From: CAWCGU01 sp963838095
GTDB lineage: Bacteria; Actinomycetota; Thermoleophilia; Solirubrobacterales; 70-9
Assembly (NCBI GenBank): GCA_963838095.1
Contig: CAWIPO010000006.1
Span: 186,001 to 250,000, forward strand
DNA length: 64,000 bases
Direction of reading: 5' to 3'
Made by a program: the position numbers and the translations under genes. Of the stretch, positions 1 to 8,553 are shown piece after piece. Numbering within the stretch: position 1 is the first letter of the stretch; each line of letters begins with the position of its first letter. The notes beneath the pieces are model-generated. The model did not search any database. It was given only the letters and a program-made list of their open reading frames with translations, and was not told the origin of the DNA.

Positions 1-2
1 GA

Positions 3-1565
3 GGCACCGCGGTCGCGTTCGACCCCCGCCGAGCCGCCGCGCTCGCGCGTGAAATCGCCGAGCTTGCGCCTAAGCGCGAGCCCGGGAGCGAGGGCGACGC
101 GGCCGTGGCCGATCTCCTTACGTCCCAGCTTGGATTGATCCCGTCGGGCAAGGTCTCCGAGCAGACGTACCCCGCCAGCTTCGACGGGGAGGACGTCGAG
201 CTTCGCAACGTCATCCTCACCCTGCCGGGCGCTTCCGATCGCACGGTGGTCGTGATCGCGCACCGCGACACCACCGAAGGACCCGACACCGTCTCAACGG
301 CCGCCGCCACCGGGACGCTTGCTGCGCTGGCGGAGGCCTTCGGGCGAACGAGCCACGACGACACCCTGGTGTTCGTCTCGAGCGACGGTGGAAGCGACGG
401 CGCCTCTGGGGCACGTGCGTTCCTCGATGCCTACCCCACCAAGGAGCTGATCGACGCGATCGTCGTCCTTTCCCAACCCGGTCTGCCACAACCCAGCGAG
501 CCACATGTGGTCGCGTTCTCCGACGGCCCGCAGTCGGCGTCCGCGCAGCTCGTCGAAAGCGCCGAGATCGCTGTCGAGGACTTCGCGGGCGTCGAGGCCG
601 GTTTGCCCGGACTGGCTGCGAGCCTTTACGCGCTCGCCCTCCCGAGCGGCCTCGGAGAGCAGGCGGCCTTGCTCGAGGAGGGCGCCGACGCAGTCGCGAT
701 CTCAGGCGGCGGCGAACGCCCTGCACACAGCTCCGAACCGCCCTCCGTGAAGTCCATCGGCGAGTTCGGAAGGGCCTCCTTCTCCCTCATTGCCGCCCTC
801 GACCGCGGGCCCACCCCGGTTCACGGCCCCTCCGACTATCTGGTGATGGGAGACAACTTGATTCCGGGCTGGCCGCTGGCGCTGCTTGCGCTCGCACTGC
901 TGCTGCCGGCCGGCGCGGTTGCGATCGACGGCCTGGTTCGGGCGACGAGGCGAAACGAATCCGTTCTTGCGGCTCTGATCTGGGCGCTGACTCGGGCGCT
1001 CCCGTTCGCCGCGGTGCTTCTGCTCGCCTACCTGCTGGCGTTTGTCGGAATCGCCCCAGCGCCGGAATTCCCGTTTGACCCGGCGCGCTTCGAATTCGGC
1101 TTCCGAGCGGCGGCCGTGCTGTTCGTGCTGACGGGGGGGTTCGTGATCGCTCTGCTGTCCTTTCGCCCGCTGAGGGTCCCTCCGCGCGTGGATCGAGAGG
1201 CGCTTTGCCCGGCGCTCGGCGTGCTTGCGGTGCTGGCGCTGCTCGTGACCTGGCTGGTGAACCCCTACCTTGCGCTCCTGCTGGTGCCGTTCGCGCACCT
1301 GTGGATTCTGAGCGGGCGGCCGAACTCTCCCGTGTCCACAATCGCCGTCGTCGTCGTCGCGCTCGTGGCTGCGATTCCGATCGCGGCGGCGCTTGCCCAC
1401 GTCGTCACGCGTCTCGAGCTCGGCGCGCAGGCGCCCTGGCAGCTGCTGCTAATGCTCACAGGCGGCCAGATTCCAGCGCTCGTCGCGTTGCTGATCTGCC
1501 TGCTCGCCGGCTCCGTGATGGGCACGCTCGCAATTTCCCGCTCAGGCCGCGCGGGCCTAGCGTAG
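3..1565 (+). CDS. M28-like membrane protein, 5' end outside window
   Basis: The frame is open from the first base, so the start lies upstream; a GTG at 105 is only an internal candidate. The first half resembles the alpha/beta fold of M28 zinc aminopeptidases: a strand ending in AHRD (about visible residue 87) and a VFVSSDGGSDGASGARAF-type segment (about 127-140), matching the family's AHYDS and EE-G-SxxF regions. The second half has about eight hydrophobic helices, so the protein is membrane embedded with an extracytoplasmic or cytoplasmic peptidase-like head. The usual Asp of the GANDNASG block and the usual EE pair are not present, so peptidase activity is doubtful. The next gene on this strand is the unrelated small FlgM-like ORF. 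Confidence 0.6.
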   Translation, partial: GTAVAFDPRRAAALAREIAELAPKREPGSEGDAAVADLLTSQLGLIPSGKVSEQTYPASFDGEDVELRNVILTLPGASDRTVVVIAHRDTTEGPDTVSTAAATGTLAALAEAFGRTSHDDTLVFVSSDGGSDGASGARAFLDAYPTKELIDAIVVLSQPGLPQPSEPHVVAFSDGPQSASAQLVESAEIAVEDFAGVEAGLPGLAASLYALALPSGLGEQAALLEEGADAVAISGGGERPAHSSEPPSVKSIGEFGRASFSLIAALDRGPTPVHGPSDYLVMGDNLIPGWPLALLALALLLPAGAVAIDGLVRATRRNESVLAALIWALTRALPFAAVLLLAYLLAFVGIAPAPEFPFDPARFEFGFRAAAVLFVLTGGFVIALLSFRPLRVPPRVDREALCPALGVLAVLALLVTWLVNPYLALLLVPFAHLWILSGRPNSPVSTIAVVVVALVAAIPIAAALAHVVTRLELGAQAPWQLLLMLTGGQIPALVALLICLLAGSVMGTLAISRSGRAGLA

Positions 1566-1595
1566 GCAGCGTTCTCGGGCGCACCCGGCGGGCGT

Positions 1596-1621
1596 CCCCC
1601 ATGGCGGGGGGGCTAACCCCC
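1596..1621. other. Two mutually exclusive short hairpins around a G7 run
   Basis: A run of seven G (1606-1612) lies between two runs of five C (1596-1600 and 1617-1621). The G run can pair with either C run, with loops of about five and four bases, so only one stem can form at a time. It sits 31 bases after the M28-like gene and about 100 bases before the FlgM-like ORF. It may end transcription of the upstream gene or be part of a dispersed repeat. No function is shown. Confidence 0.4.
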
Positions 1622-1717
1622 ACGGCCCCTGGGTGCCTGCCCCCTCCAACACTTGCCGACCGTTTTCGCGCCTGCGTGGCCAGCAACGCTAACGCGTACT
1701 CGAAGGGAGCCGATTTA

Positions 1718-1960
1718 GTGATTGGCAATCAAGAATTGGGGCATACGACGAACATGCACGTCGAAGCCACTTTGAGACCAGACACGTTGATGAGCGACCT
1801 AAGAGCGAAAATCGAGCGCGGCGAGTACTCCGTCGACTCCGGCATCGTCGCCGGGTCGATGCTTCGAAAGATCGAGGTCGTCGATCGCGTGCGTCGCCAG
1901 ATGCTCGCGGCCACTACCGAAGCTGGTCGAATCCAGCCGCGGTCAGAGCGCGTTCACTAG
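1718..1960 (+). CDS. Small FlgM-like protein (orphan)
   Basis: The GTG start at 1718 is preceded by AAGGGAG (1703-1709) at a spacing of 8, the best ribosome site in this stretch; ATG 1754 is an internal alternative. The product is 80 residues. Its middle (LRAKIERGEYSVDSG followed by IAxxML-like IVAGSML) matches the C-terminal sigma-binding pattern of anti-sigma-28 factors: a helix, G-x-Y-x-V-D, then a second amphipathic helix. No flagellar or chemotaxis gene occurs in the window. The last 47 bases overlap the 3' end of thiL on the other strand. It may be an anti-sigma-like regulator or part of a dispersed repeat unit. The family match is by eye only. Confidence 0.5.
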   Translation: MIGNQELGHTTNMHVEATLRPDTLMSDLRAKIERGEYSVDSGIVAGSMLRKIEVVDRVRRQMLAATTEAGRIQPRSERVH

Positions 1961-2909
1961 CGTTTCGAAGCTCGAGCCCGCTCCCCTCCGAGACAGCACC
2001 GATCGGCGTCAGCCGGACGCCGTGGCTCGCGACCTCGGCCTGCGCCCGATCCAGCGTCTCGGGGGGAAGGCAGGCGAGCAGCTCGTAGTCCTCGCCGCCA
2101 GCGAGCGCGAGCTCATCAGCGTCGAGTCGGGCGGCTGCGGCGAGGTCCGCGACGCCATCCTGAAGCGGTAGCAGCGCGACGTCGAGCTCCAGGGCCACGC
2201 CGCTGGCCGTCGCCACGTGAGCGCCGTCTCCGGCGAGACCATCGCTGATGTCGATCATCGCCCTGGCGCCCGACTGCGCCAGCGCCCGCCCGGCCAGGAG
2301 TTGAGGCGAGGGCTCGAGGTGCCGGACGCGCAATCCGTCCGCGACGGCGGGAGTCAGCGCTTCGGCGAGCTCGGGTCGTTCGATGAGCATCAGTCCCGCC
2401 GCAGCGCCACCGAGCTCGCCGGTGACCACCACAGCGTCTCCGGGAAGCGCGCCGGCGCGTGTGACCAGCTCCTCGGGTGAGTCCGCGTAGCCGACAACCG
2501 TGATCGCCAGCAGCAGCGCGGGGGCACGAACCACATCTCCACCGGCGAGCACGGCCTCCCATCGCTTCGCCCCGCGGGTGATGCCGTCGAGGACCTCGAG
2601 GCAGCCGTCCTCGTCGAGGTCCTCGGGAACCCCGAGCGTGACGTAGGCCTCGCCCGGCTCCGCCCCCATCGCGGCGAGATCCGAGAGCGCGCCCGCGAGC
2701 GCCTTCTGGCCGATCGAGCGGAGGCCTGCCGTTGAGCGCCGGAAGTGGACGCCGTCGATGTACGCATCCACGCTTACCGCGCTCGCCCGATCTCCCGGCA
2801 GGGTAATCGCGGCGTCGTCGCCGCTGCCGAGCACGAGCCTTGCAGCGCTGTCGACGCCGGCGCTCCGCAGGCGCTCCCTGACGCGCTCGATCAGCTCGAA
2901 CTCGCCCAA
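1914..2909 (-). CDS. thiL: Thiamine-monophosphate kinase
   Basis: ThiL phosphorylates thiamine monophosphate with ATP to the cofactor thiamine diphosphate, the last step of the pathway, in the cytosol. The 331 residues show the AIR-synthase fold signatures in order: GSGDDAA near residue 29, SVDAYIDGVHFR, the Mg-binding ALSDLAAMGAEP, GGDVVRAP, ISDGLAGD, and GGEDYELL near the C-terminus. Length is normal for the family. The start is TTG, with GGAG five bases upstream. It lies 39 bases downstream of the PBP1A gene on the same strand and may share its transcript. No TPP riboswitch-like leader is visible. Confidence 0.93.
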   Translation of the reverse strand: MGEFELIERVRERLRSAGVDSAARLVLGSGDDAAITLPGDRASAVSVDAYIDGVHFRRSTAGLRSIGQKALAGALSDLAAMGAEPGEAYVTLGVPEDLDEDGCLEVLDGITRGAKRWEAVLAGGDVVRAPALLLAITVVGYADSPEELVTRAGALPGDAVVVTGELGGAAAGLMLIERPELAEALTPAVADGLRVRHLEPSPQLLAGRALAQSGARAMIDISDGLAGDGAHVATASGVALELDVALLPLQDGVADLAAAARLDADELALAGGEDYELLACLPPETLDRAQAEVASHGVRLTPIGAVSEGSGLELRNASERALTAAGFDQLR

Positions 2910-2948
2910 GAGCTCTCCAAGCCCGTCAGGAGGTTGAGGGTTCGATCG

Positions 2949-5129
2949 TCACCCGGTCCCGGTGCCACCGGACGGCGGGGCGGGTGGGGGTGCCGGCGGC
3001 GCAGGCTCCGGCGAAGGCGCGGGCTCAGGCGAAGGCGCGGGCTCATCTCCCCCTCCTCCGTCGGCATCGGGAAGGCTCGGCGCCGGCTCCTGCCCAGCCC
3101 CCGGCGCGTACAGGTCCGGGTCGTACTCGCCGCCGCCATCGCCGTCGCTGTCCGGCTCGTCGTCGGTCGGCACGTCGGTGGAAGTGTCGCTGCTGCTGGA
3201 GCCGCCGGTGGTGGAGTGCGAGCTGTAGTAGGGCGAGAGGCTGGCCGGGTTCTCCGGATAGGGGAAGTCACCGCAGAAGCCGTTCGACGCTACCGATTGG
3301 TAGTCGTACCAAATCGGGGCCGCATATGTGCCTCCGTAAGCCGAGTAGCCCATCGAGATCCGGCCCTCCGGGTAGCCGACCCAGACGGCCGTTGAGGCCT
3401 TCGGCGTGTAGCCCACGAACCAGGCGTCGGTGTAGTTGTCGGTCGTCCCCGTCTTGCCCGCAATCGGGCAGCCGTAGTTCGCGTTCGTCCCTGTTCCGGA
3501 CGTGACGACCGTCTTCAGGATCCGAGTCACCTCATACGCGACGCCGTCGGTGATCACGCGCTCGCCCTCGGAGCTTTCGAAAACGTCCTGTTCGCCGTCG
3601 GGGAACTCGACGCTGGTGATCGCGGTCGGCTTGTGATGGATTCCGCCCGAAGCAAAGGTGGCGTATGCGTTCGCCATCTCCAGGGGCGAGACGCCGATTC
3701 CGAGACCGCCGATCGCCTCCGCGGGGTAGCCCTCCAGCGGGCTCTCGATCCCAAGCTTGTGCGCCATGTCGACGAAGTTGTCGGGGCCGACGTCGAGCCC
3801 GAGCTGGGCGTAGACGACGTTGACCGAGTTCGTCGTCCCCGAGGTCAGGCTCATCGTCCCTCCGCCGCCGCCCTCGGCGTTGTTCACCGTCCACGGGACG
3901 CCGTCGACGTCGAGGGTCATCGGGCTGGCGCCGGAGTAGTAGGTCGAGTCCGGGTCGATTCCCTGCTCGATCGCCGTCGCCAGCACGAACGGCTTGAACG
4001 CCGAGCCGGGCTGGCGATTCCCCTGCGCGGCGAGGTTGTACTGCTCTTCGGAGTAGTCGCCCGAGGAAGCCATTGCGACGATGCGGCCGTCAGAGGGGTC
4101 GATCGAAACCATCGCACCCGATGGGCCGCCGAGCGTCGCCACCTGGTTGACCACCGAGCTCGTCGCCAGCTCCTGAAGGCCGGGGTCGATGCTGGTGTGG
4201 ACCACGAGGCCGCCCTCGCGCACGGTGTTCACCCCGTAGCGCTCGATCAGCTCGGCCTCCACATAGTCGAAGAAGAATGGCTCCTTGACCTGGCTGTAGC
4301 GGTCGCTCGGAGCGAGGCCCAACCCTTCCTGCTTCGTGCTCGCCGCCTCGGCGGGGGTGATGTAGCCCTGCTCTGCCATCGCGTCGAGGACGGCGTTGCG
4401 GCGCGTGGTCGCTCCCTCCTGGTTGAGAATCGGGTTGTAGTCCGTCGGCGCCTGCGGCAACCCTGCCAGCAGCGCGGCCTCTTCCAGACTCAGCTCCCTC
4501 GCCGGCTTCGAGAAGAAGACCTGGGCCGCCGCCTCGACCCCGATCGCGGTGCGGCCGTTCACGGTCCCGTAGGGGGCCGTGTTCAGATACTCGGTCAAGA
4601 TCTCGTCCTTCGTGTACTCCTGTTCGTACTGCTGCGCCAGCTCGGCCTCCTGGATCTTTCGCACCAGGGTGTTCTCGGGCTCGGCGATGAACAGGTTTCG
4701 GACCAGCTGCTGGGTGATCGTCGACCCGCCCTGGACCACCTCTCCGGCCTCCAGGTTCTCGAGTGCGGCGCGTACGACTGCGCTCTCGTCAACTCCGTCG
4801 TGCTCGTAGAAGCGCTCGTCCTCGATCGCCACGGTGGCGTCGCGAATGTCCTGCGGCATGTCCTCCGAGTCGATCTCCTCGCGGATCGTGTCCGAGACGA
4901 CATAGCCAAGACGGCTGCCGTCGGCAGCGAGGACCACGGAGGTCTCGCCCTTGTCGATGGGCTCGAGCTCATCGATCGTGCCGGCATCGGCTGCCACATC
5001 CAGCACCCAGATCCCCGCGCTCAGGGCGCCGATCGCGACCGCGGTTCCGACGACGGTCAGGCCCAGGAGGATCTTGCTGGCCTTGTGACGGCGCGTGCGG
5101 CGTTGGCGTCTGCGCGCGCGCTGAGTCAT
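2949..5129 (-). CDS. Class A penicillin-binding protein (PBP1A type)
   Basis: A bifunctional peptidoglycan synthase: GT51 glycosyltransferase plus D,D-transpeptidase. An Arg-rich cytoplasmic tail (1-17) is followed by one membrane helix (about 20-44). The GT51 domain carries EDERFYEHDGVD (about 103-114) with the catalytic Glu and QGGSTITQQLVRN (about 133-145). The transpeptidase domain has SAFK (376-379, nucleophile Ser), SVN (435-437) and KTGTTDN (around 560). The C-terminus is a long Ser/Asp- and then Pro/Glu-rich tail with PEPAPS repeats, probably a wall-spanning spacer. The 726 residues are usual. MscS lies upstream and thiL downstream on the same strand. Confidence 0.95.
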   Translation of the reverse strand: MTQRARRRQRRTRRHKASKILLGLTVVGTAVAIGALSAGIWVLDVAADAGTIDELEPIDKGETSVVLAADGSRLGYVVSDTIREEIDSEDMPQDIRDATVAIEDERFYEHDGVDESAVVRAALENLEAGEVVQGGSTITQQLVRNLFIAEPENTLVRKIQEAELAQQYEQEYTKDEILTEYLNTAPYGTVNGRTAIGVEAAAQVFFSKPARELSLEEAALLAGLPQAPTDYNPILNQEGATTRRNAVLDAMAEQGYITPAEAASTKQEGLGLAPSDRYSQVKEPFFFDYVEAELIERYGVNTVREGGLVVHTSIDPGLQELATSSVVNQVATLGGPSGAMVSIDPSDGRIVAMASSGDYSEEQYNLAAQGNRQPGSAFKPFVLATAIEQGIDPDSTYYSGASPMTLDVDGVPWTVNNAEGGGGGTMSLTSGTTNSVNVVYAQLGLDVGPDNFVDMAHKLGIESPLEGYPAEAIGGLGIGVSPLEMANAYATFASGGIHHKPTAITSVEFPDGEQDVFESSEGERVITDGVAYEVTRILKTVVTSGTGTNANYGCPIAGKTGTTDNYTDAWFVGYTPKASTAVWVGYPEGRISMGYSAYGGTYAAPIWYDYQSVASNGFCGDFPYPENPASLSPYYSSHSTTGGSSSSDTSTDVPTDDEPDSDGDGGGEYDPDLYAPGAGQEPAPSLPDADGGGGDEPAPSPEPAPSPEPAPPAPPPAPPSGGTGTG
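3004..3039 (-). repeat. Two tandem 18-base units coding for PEPAPS
   Basis: Two nearly identical 18-base units (one base differs) in the 3' end of the PBP1A gene encode the Pro/Glu/Ser repeat of its C-terminal tail. Copy number probably varies between strains. Confidence 0.7.
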
Positions 5130-5141
5130 CTCGCTCCGCTA

Positions 5142-5147
5142 AGGGTA
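5142..5147 (-). promoter_or_regulatory. Candidate -10 hexamer for PBP1A
   Basis: TACCCT on the minus strand fits the actinobacterial TANNNT pattern and ends 12 bases before the ATG, with a GGAG-like site between. No TTGACA-like -35 box is evident. It lies in the 45-base gap after the MscS gene. Confidence 0.35.
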
Positions 5148-5174
5148 GCCATCCGCAGGCGCCAATTACCCCAC

Positions 5175-5981
5175 TCAGGCGTCGCGCGGGCGCAGCAGCC
5201 CAGCCTGCCTGAGCGCGGACTGGGCGCTCTCGCGCAGCGTCGCCTCCTCGCCGCCCACCCGCGTTCGCTCGGCGTCGAGCTCGTGAGAGACGTGAAGGCG
5301 GACGCCTTCGGGAGTGATCTCGGCCACCTGGACGATCTCGGCGATCTCGGCCAGCGCCGTTCGCGCCGCGCCGACGTCGCCGTCCGGTGGCAGCCACACG
5401 TCAGCGGCCGCCGGCGCGCTGAGGTTGCCCGTGGAGTGGTTGAAGACGGCATCGGTGACGACATGTTCGTTGGGAAGCACCAACAGCCTCCCGTCGCCGG
5501 TGTCGACGTACGTGAATGCGAGTGTGATGTCGTCAACACGACCGGTGATGATCCCGAGCTCGGCGTCTCCAAAGGTGACCCTGTCACCTATACGGATCGG
5601 CTGGGCGATCGCGATCACAACCCCGGCGATCAGGTTGGCGACCGACTGGCGGGCCGCGAAGCCGATTATCAGGCCCAGCACCGCCGACGAGGCGAGGATT
5701 CCGGTCGCGAGCTTCTCCGCCCCCTTGATATTGCGAAGCGCGAAAGCGAAGCCGAGCAGCAGAATCGCCAGGAACACGAGCCGCCGAATCAGGCGCAGCC
5801 GCGTCTGCGCCGACCTCGAGACCTCGAGCGTCGCGCCGCGGGTGGAGGCAGCGCGTTTGGCGAGGCTTTGCGTGCGCGCGATCAGCACCCGATCGACGAT
5901 CAGGGCGATCACGAATGCCGCGACGATCGTCACCAGCGCCTCGACGACATCGCCGTGCTGGTCCCAGAAGCTCTGCTCCAT
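5175..5981 (-). CDS. Small-conductance mechanosensitive channel (MscS family)
   Basis: A membrane channel that opens under tension and releases solutes in osmotic downshock. From ATG 5981 (the first good start, giving MEQSFWDQ) the protein has 268 residues, close to the short MscS form. There are three hydrophobic helices; the third runs into the pore-lining Gly/Ala-rich segment LIIGFAARQSVANLIAG and then PIRIGDRVTF, the hallmark of the MscS beta domain. VLPNEHVVTDAVFNHS closes that domain. Only 26 bases separate it from the divergent HAD gene. It may be first in a unit with PBP1A and thiL. Confidence 0.9.
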   Translation of the reverse strand: MEQSFWDQHGDVVEALVTIVAAFVIALIVDRVLIARTQSLAKRAASTRGATLEVSRSAQTRLRLIRRLVFLAILLLGFAFALRNIKGAEKLATGILASSAVLGLIIGFAARQSVANLIAGVVIAIAQPIRIGDRVTFGDAELGIITGRVDDITLAFTYVDTGDGRLLVLPNEHVVTDAVFNHSTGNLSAPAAADVWLPPDGDVGAARTALAEIAEIVQVAEITPEGVRLHVSHELDAERTRVGGEEATLRESAQSALRQAGLLRPRDA

Positions 5982-6007
5982 GGGGCGAGTGAAGCAAAAT
6001 CGTTGCC

Positions 6008-6679
6008 TTGAGCGGAACGATCTCGCCCACCCGTGCCGTTCTCCTAGACGCCCTCGGGACGCTGGTGGAGCTGGAGCCGCCCGCGCCCCGGCTTGCCGCG
6101 GCGCTCGGCGTGCCGCTCGACGAGCGGGTGCGGAGCGCGATGCGGCTGGAGATGAGCTACTACCGCGAGCACGCCCACGAGGCCGGGGACGCGACTGGCC
6201 TCGCCGATCTGCGCGAACGCTGCGCCGCGATCGTCTCGCGCGAGCTCGGACGAGAGGTAGGCGTGCAGACGCTGATGGAGGCGATCGCGTTTCGCCCGTT
6301 CGGGGACGCAGCCGAGGCGCTCGAGGTGCTGCGGGGCCGCGGCATCCGCACGATATGCGTCTCCAACTGGGACTGCTCGCTGCCGGAGGTCCTAGGGCGA
6401 ATCGGATTGCTCGAGCTGCTTGACGGCGTTGTCGCGTCGGCGACGGCCGGCGCCAGCAAGCCCGAGCCGGCAATCTTCGACGCGGCGCTGAGCCTGGCCG
6501 GGTGCGGCGCGTCGGAGGCGCTGCACGTCGGTGACACGCCCGAAGAAGACGTGCTCGGAGCGCGGGCGGCCGGCATCCAAAGCCTGCTGCTCTGCCGTGA
6601 AGAAAGGCCCTGCGAGCCCAGCGCCGGAACGCCCGTAATCTCGTCGCTGATGGCGATCAGCCAACATCTCCACTCATGA
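6008..6679 (+). CDS. HAD-superfamily phosphatase-like hydrolase
   Basis: A cytosolic HAD-like hydrolase; substrate unknown. TTG start at 6008; 223 residues. Motif I is DALGT near residue 14 (nucleophile Asp; the second acidic position of the usual DxDGT is Leu, so phosphatase chemistry is not assured). Motif II is VSNWD, motif III is KPEPAIF, and motif IV is GDTPEEDVLGA. The four-motif order and length suit the haloacid dehalogenase/phosphoglycolate phosphatase branch. The stop overlaps the ATG of the next gene by four bases, so it opens an operon with the CPBP protease and ABC transporter. Confidence 0.85.
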   Translation: MSGTISPTRAVLLDALGTLVELEPPAPRLAAALGVPLDERVRSAMRLEMSYYREHAHEAGDATGLADLRERCAAIVSRELGREVGVQTLMEAIAFRPFGDAAEALEVLRGRGIRTICVSNWDCSLPEVLGRIGLLELLDGVVASATAGASKPEPAIFDAALSLAGCGASEALHVGDTPEEDVLGARAAGIQSLLLCREERPCEPSAGTPVISSLMAISQHLHS

Positions 6680-7542
6680 GCAGCGAGCCGCCGCCTCCCC
6701 CCTGGCCGCCACCGAGCGAGCCGCCACCGCCGCAGTGGCCGCCGCAGAGCGTGCCGCCGCCACCACCGTCGTGGCCGCCGCCGAGCGTGGGGCAGCCGCC
6801 ACCGCCGCCACCTTTCTACGCGGTCCTGCCTCCCCCACCTCCCCAGAAACCACCCTCGGAGCTCGACTCGCCACGGAGGGCAACCTGGTCAGTGGGAATC
6901 GCCGTGCTCGGGATCCTGTGCGTGCTGGGGATCCTGATCGTGCTCGGGATCGTTGCGTACGCAATCGACGGCGAGCCGCTGAGCGAGGGAACCGACATCG
7001 CCCTGCAAGCCGCGTTCGCGCTCAGCCTGATCGGCGTGCCGCTGGCGTTTGCGCTCGGGACCGCGCCGAAGGGGGAGGCGATCGCGCGCCTGGGGCTGCG
7101 GCGCTTCGACCTCACGTGGGCAGGGTGGGCGTTCGTCGCCGTGGTCGCGTTCTTCGTGGTCATGATCCCGTACACGCTCCTGCTCGAGCCCGAGACGCAG
7201 GAGACCGTCGACGCGATCGCCGACGAGCAATCGGTTGCGATCCTGATCGCGCTCGGGATCCTGGTGGTGATCGCGGCCCCGATCTCGGAGGAGATCTTCT
7301 TCCGCGGCTTCTTCTTCGGCGCGCTTCGGCGGAGCCTTCCGTTCTGGGCGGCGATGGTGATCTCCGGCCTCGTATTCGGCCTCGTTCACCTCCCCACCGG
7401 GCCGGCCCAGGCGCCTCCGCTGGCCTTGTTCGGGATGGCGCTCGCCTGGTTGTACGAGCGCTCCGGCTCGCTCGGACCCCCGATCGCCGCGCACGCGTTC
7501 CTGAACTGGAACGCGTTCATGATCACGATCATCGACGGATGA
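6676..7542 (+). CDS. CPBP-family intramembrane metalloprotease with Pro-rich N-terminus
   Basis: The C-terminal half is an Abi/CPBP (type II CAAX-like) glutamyl protease: SEEIFFRGFFFGALRR holds motif 1 (EExxxR), FGLVH motif 2 (FxxxH) and HAFLNW motif 3 (HxxxN). Six or seven hydrophobic helices place it in the membrane. The first about 65 residues are almost only Pro with Trp, Gln and Ser, a cytoplasmic tail not found in most members. It overlaps the HAD gene and the ABC ATPase gene by ATGA, so the three are co-translated. The target is unknown; in other bacteria members process prenylated proteins or bacteriocin-related peptides. Confidence 0.88.
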   Translation: MSSEPPPPPWPPPSEPPPPQWPPQSVPPPPPSWPPPSVGQPPPPPPFYAVLPPPPPQKPPSELDSPRRATWSVGIAVLGILCVLGILIVLGIVAYAIDGEPLSEGTDIALQAAFALSLIGVPLAFALGTAPKGEAIARLGLRRFDLTWAGWAFVAVVAFFVVMIPYTLLLEPETQETVDAIADEQSVAILIALGILVVIAAPISEEIFFRGFFFGALRRSLPFWAAMVISGLVFGLVHLPTGPAQAPPLALFGMALAWLYERSGSLGPPIAAHAFLNWNAFMITIIDG

Positions 7543-8490
7543 GCGCAGCGGCTGCGGCAGAGCGAATCCCGGCGGTGCTCGCGGCGGGGATCAGGAAGAG
7601 CTACGGCGAGCGCGTCGCCGTCGACGGGATCGACTTCGTCGTCGAGCCCGGGGTCTGCTTCGGCTTCCTCGGTCCCAACGGGGCCGGTAAGACGACGACG
7701 ATGAAGATGATCTACGGGCTGGTGTCGATCGGCGGCGGGGAGCTATCGGTGCTGGGGATGGATGCGCTCACCCAGCGACGCGAGATCAAGGCGAGGCTGG
7801 GCGTCGTCCCGCAGGAGACGAACCTCGACGGCGAGCTGACGGTGCGCGAGAACCTCACCTTGCAGGCCGGGTATTTCGGGGTCGACAGGGTGGCGGCTGA
7901 ACCGCGCGCCGACGAGCTGCTCGCCTTCAGCCTGCTCGAGGACCGCGCCGGAGACAGGGTCGCAACGCTGTCGGGGGGAATGAAGCGGCGGCTGCTGATC
8001 GCCAGGGCGCTGATCAACGAGCCCGACCTCGTCGTCCTCGATGAGCCCACCACCGGCCTCGATCCGCAGGCGCGGCTGGCTGTGTGGCAGGCGCTCGACC
8101 GCCTCAAGCGCCGCGGTGTGACGCTGATCGTCACGACCCACTACATGGAGGAGGCCGCCAGGCTCTGCGACCGGCTGGTGATCATGGACGAGGGGCGAAT
8201 CGTCACCGAGGGAGAGCCCGCGGACCTCGTGCTCGAGCACGTGGGACGCCAGGTGCTGGAGCTGCGCCTCGCAGATGGGTGCGACCCGGAGGCGTTGCTC
8301 GCCTCGCTCGACGGGCGCGTCACGAGCCACGAGCTGGCCGACGACCTGTTGATGATCTTCACCGAGGACGCCGAGACGCTGCTGGGAGAGCTCGACAAGC
8401 AGCGATTTCCGCACAACTCCGCCGTGGTCCGCCAGGCGACCCTCGAGGACGTGTTCCTGCGGCTGACCGGGGAGGAGCCTGAGCGAATGA
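7539..8490 (+). CDS. ABC transporter ATP-binding protein (DrrA/NodI type), probable frameshift at 3' end
   Basis: The ATPase half of an ABC-2 exporter. Walker A GPNGAGKTTT is near residue 47, the Q-loop is PQETNLDGELT, the signature is LSGGMKRR, Walker B is LVVLDEPTTGLDP, and the H-loop is VTTHYMEEA. The C-terminal extension ends in DVFLRLTG as in drug-export ATPases. From ATG 7539 the frame has no stop until 10361, far beyond any ATPase. Removing one G from GGGG at 8469-8472 makes the protein end LTGRSLSE at TGA 8488-8490, overlapping an ATG at 8487, exactly the ATGA coupling used by the preceding genes. The end given here assumes that correction. Substrate unknown. Confidence 0.85.
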
Positions 8491-8553
8491 GCGCGACTGG
8501 CCGAACGCAGGGCTATTCGGGGCTCGGGCCGTCGGATACCCGCGCGCGAGTAC

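Noticed and set aside
2910..2948. TPP riboswitch before thiL
   Set aside because: The gap is only 39 bases and lacks the THI-box pattern.
3004..3060. Possible CRISPR or minisatellite
   Set aside because: Two 18-base units in frame in the PBP1A gene code for PEPAPS; no spacers.
3633..6011. A 792-residue plus-strand open frame
   Set aside because: It is antisense to PBP1A and MscS, rich in Arg/Val/Asp as expected for a shadow in G+C-rich DNA, with no recognisable domain.
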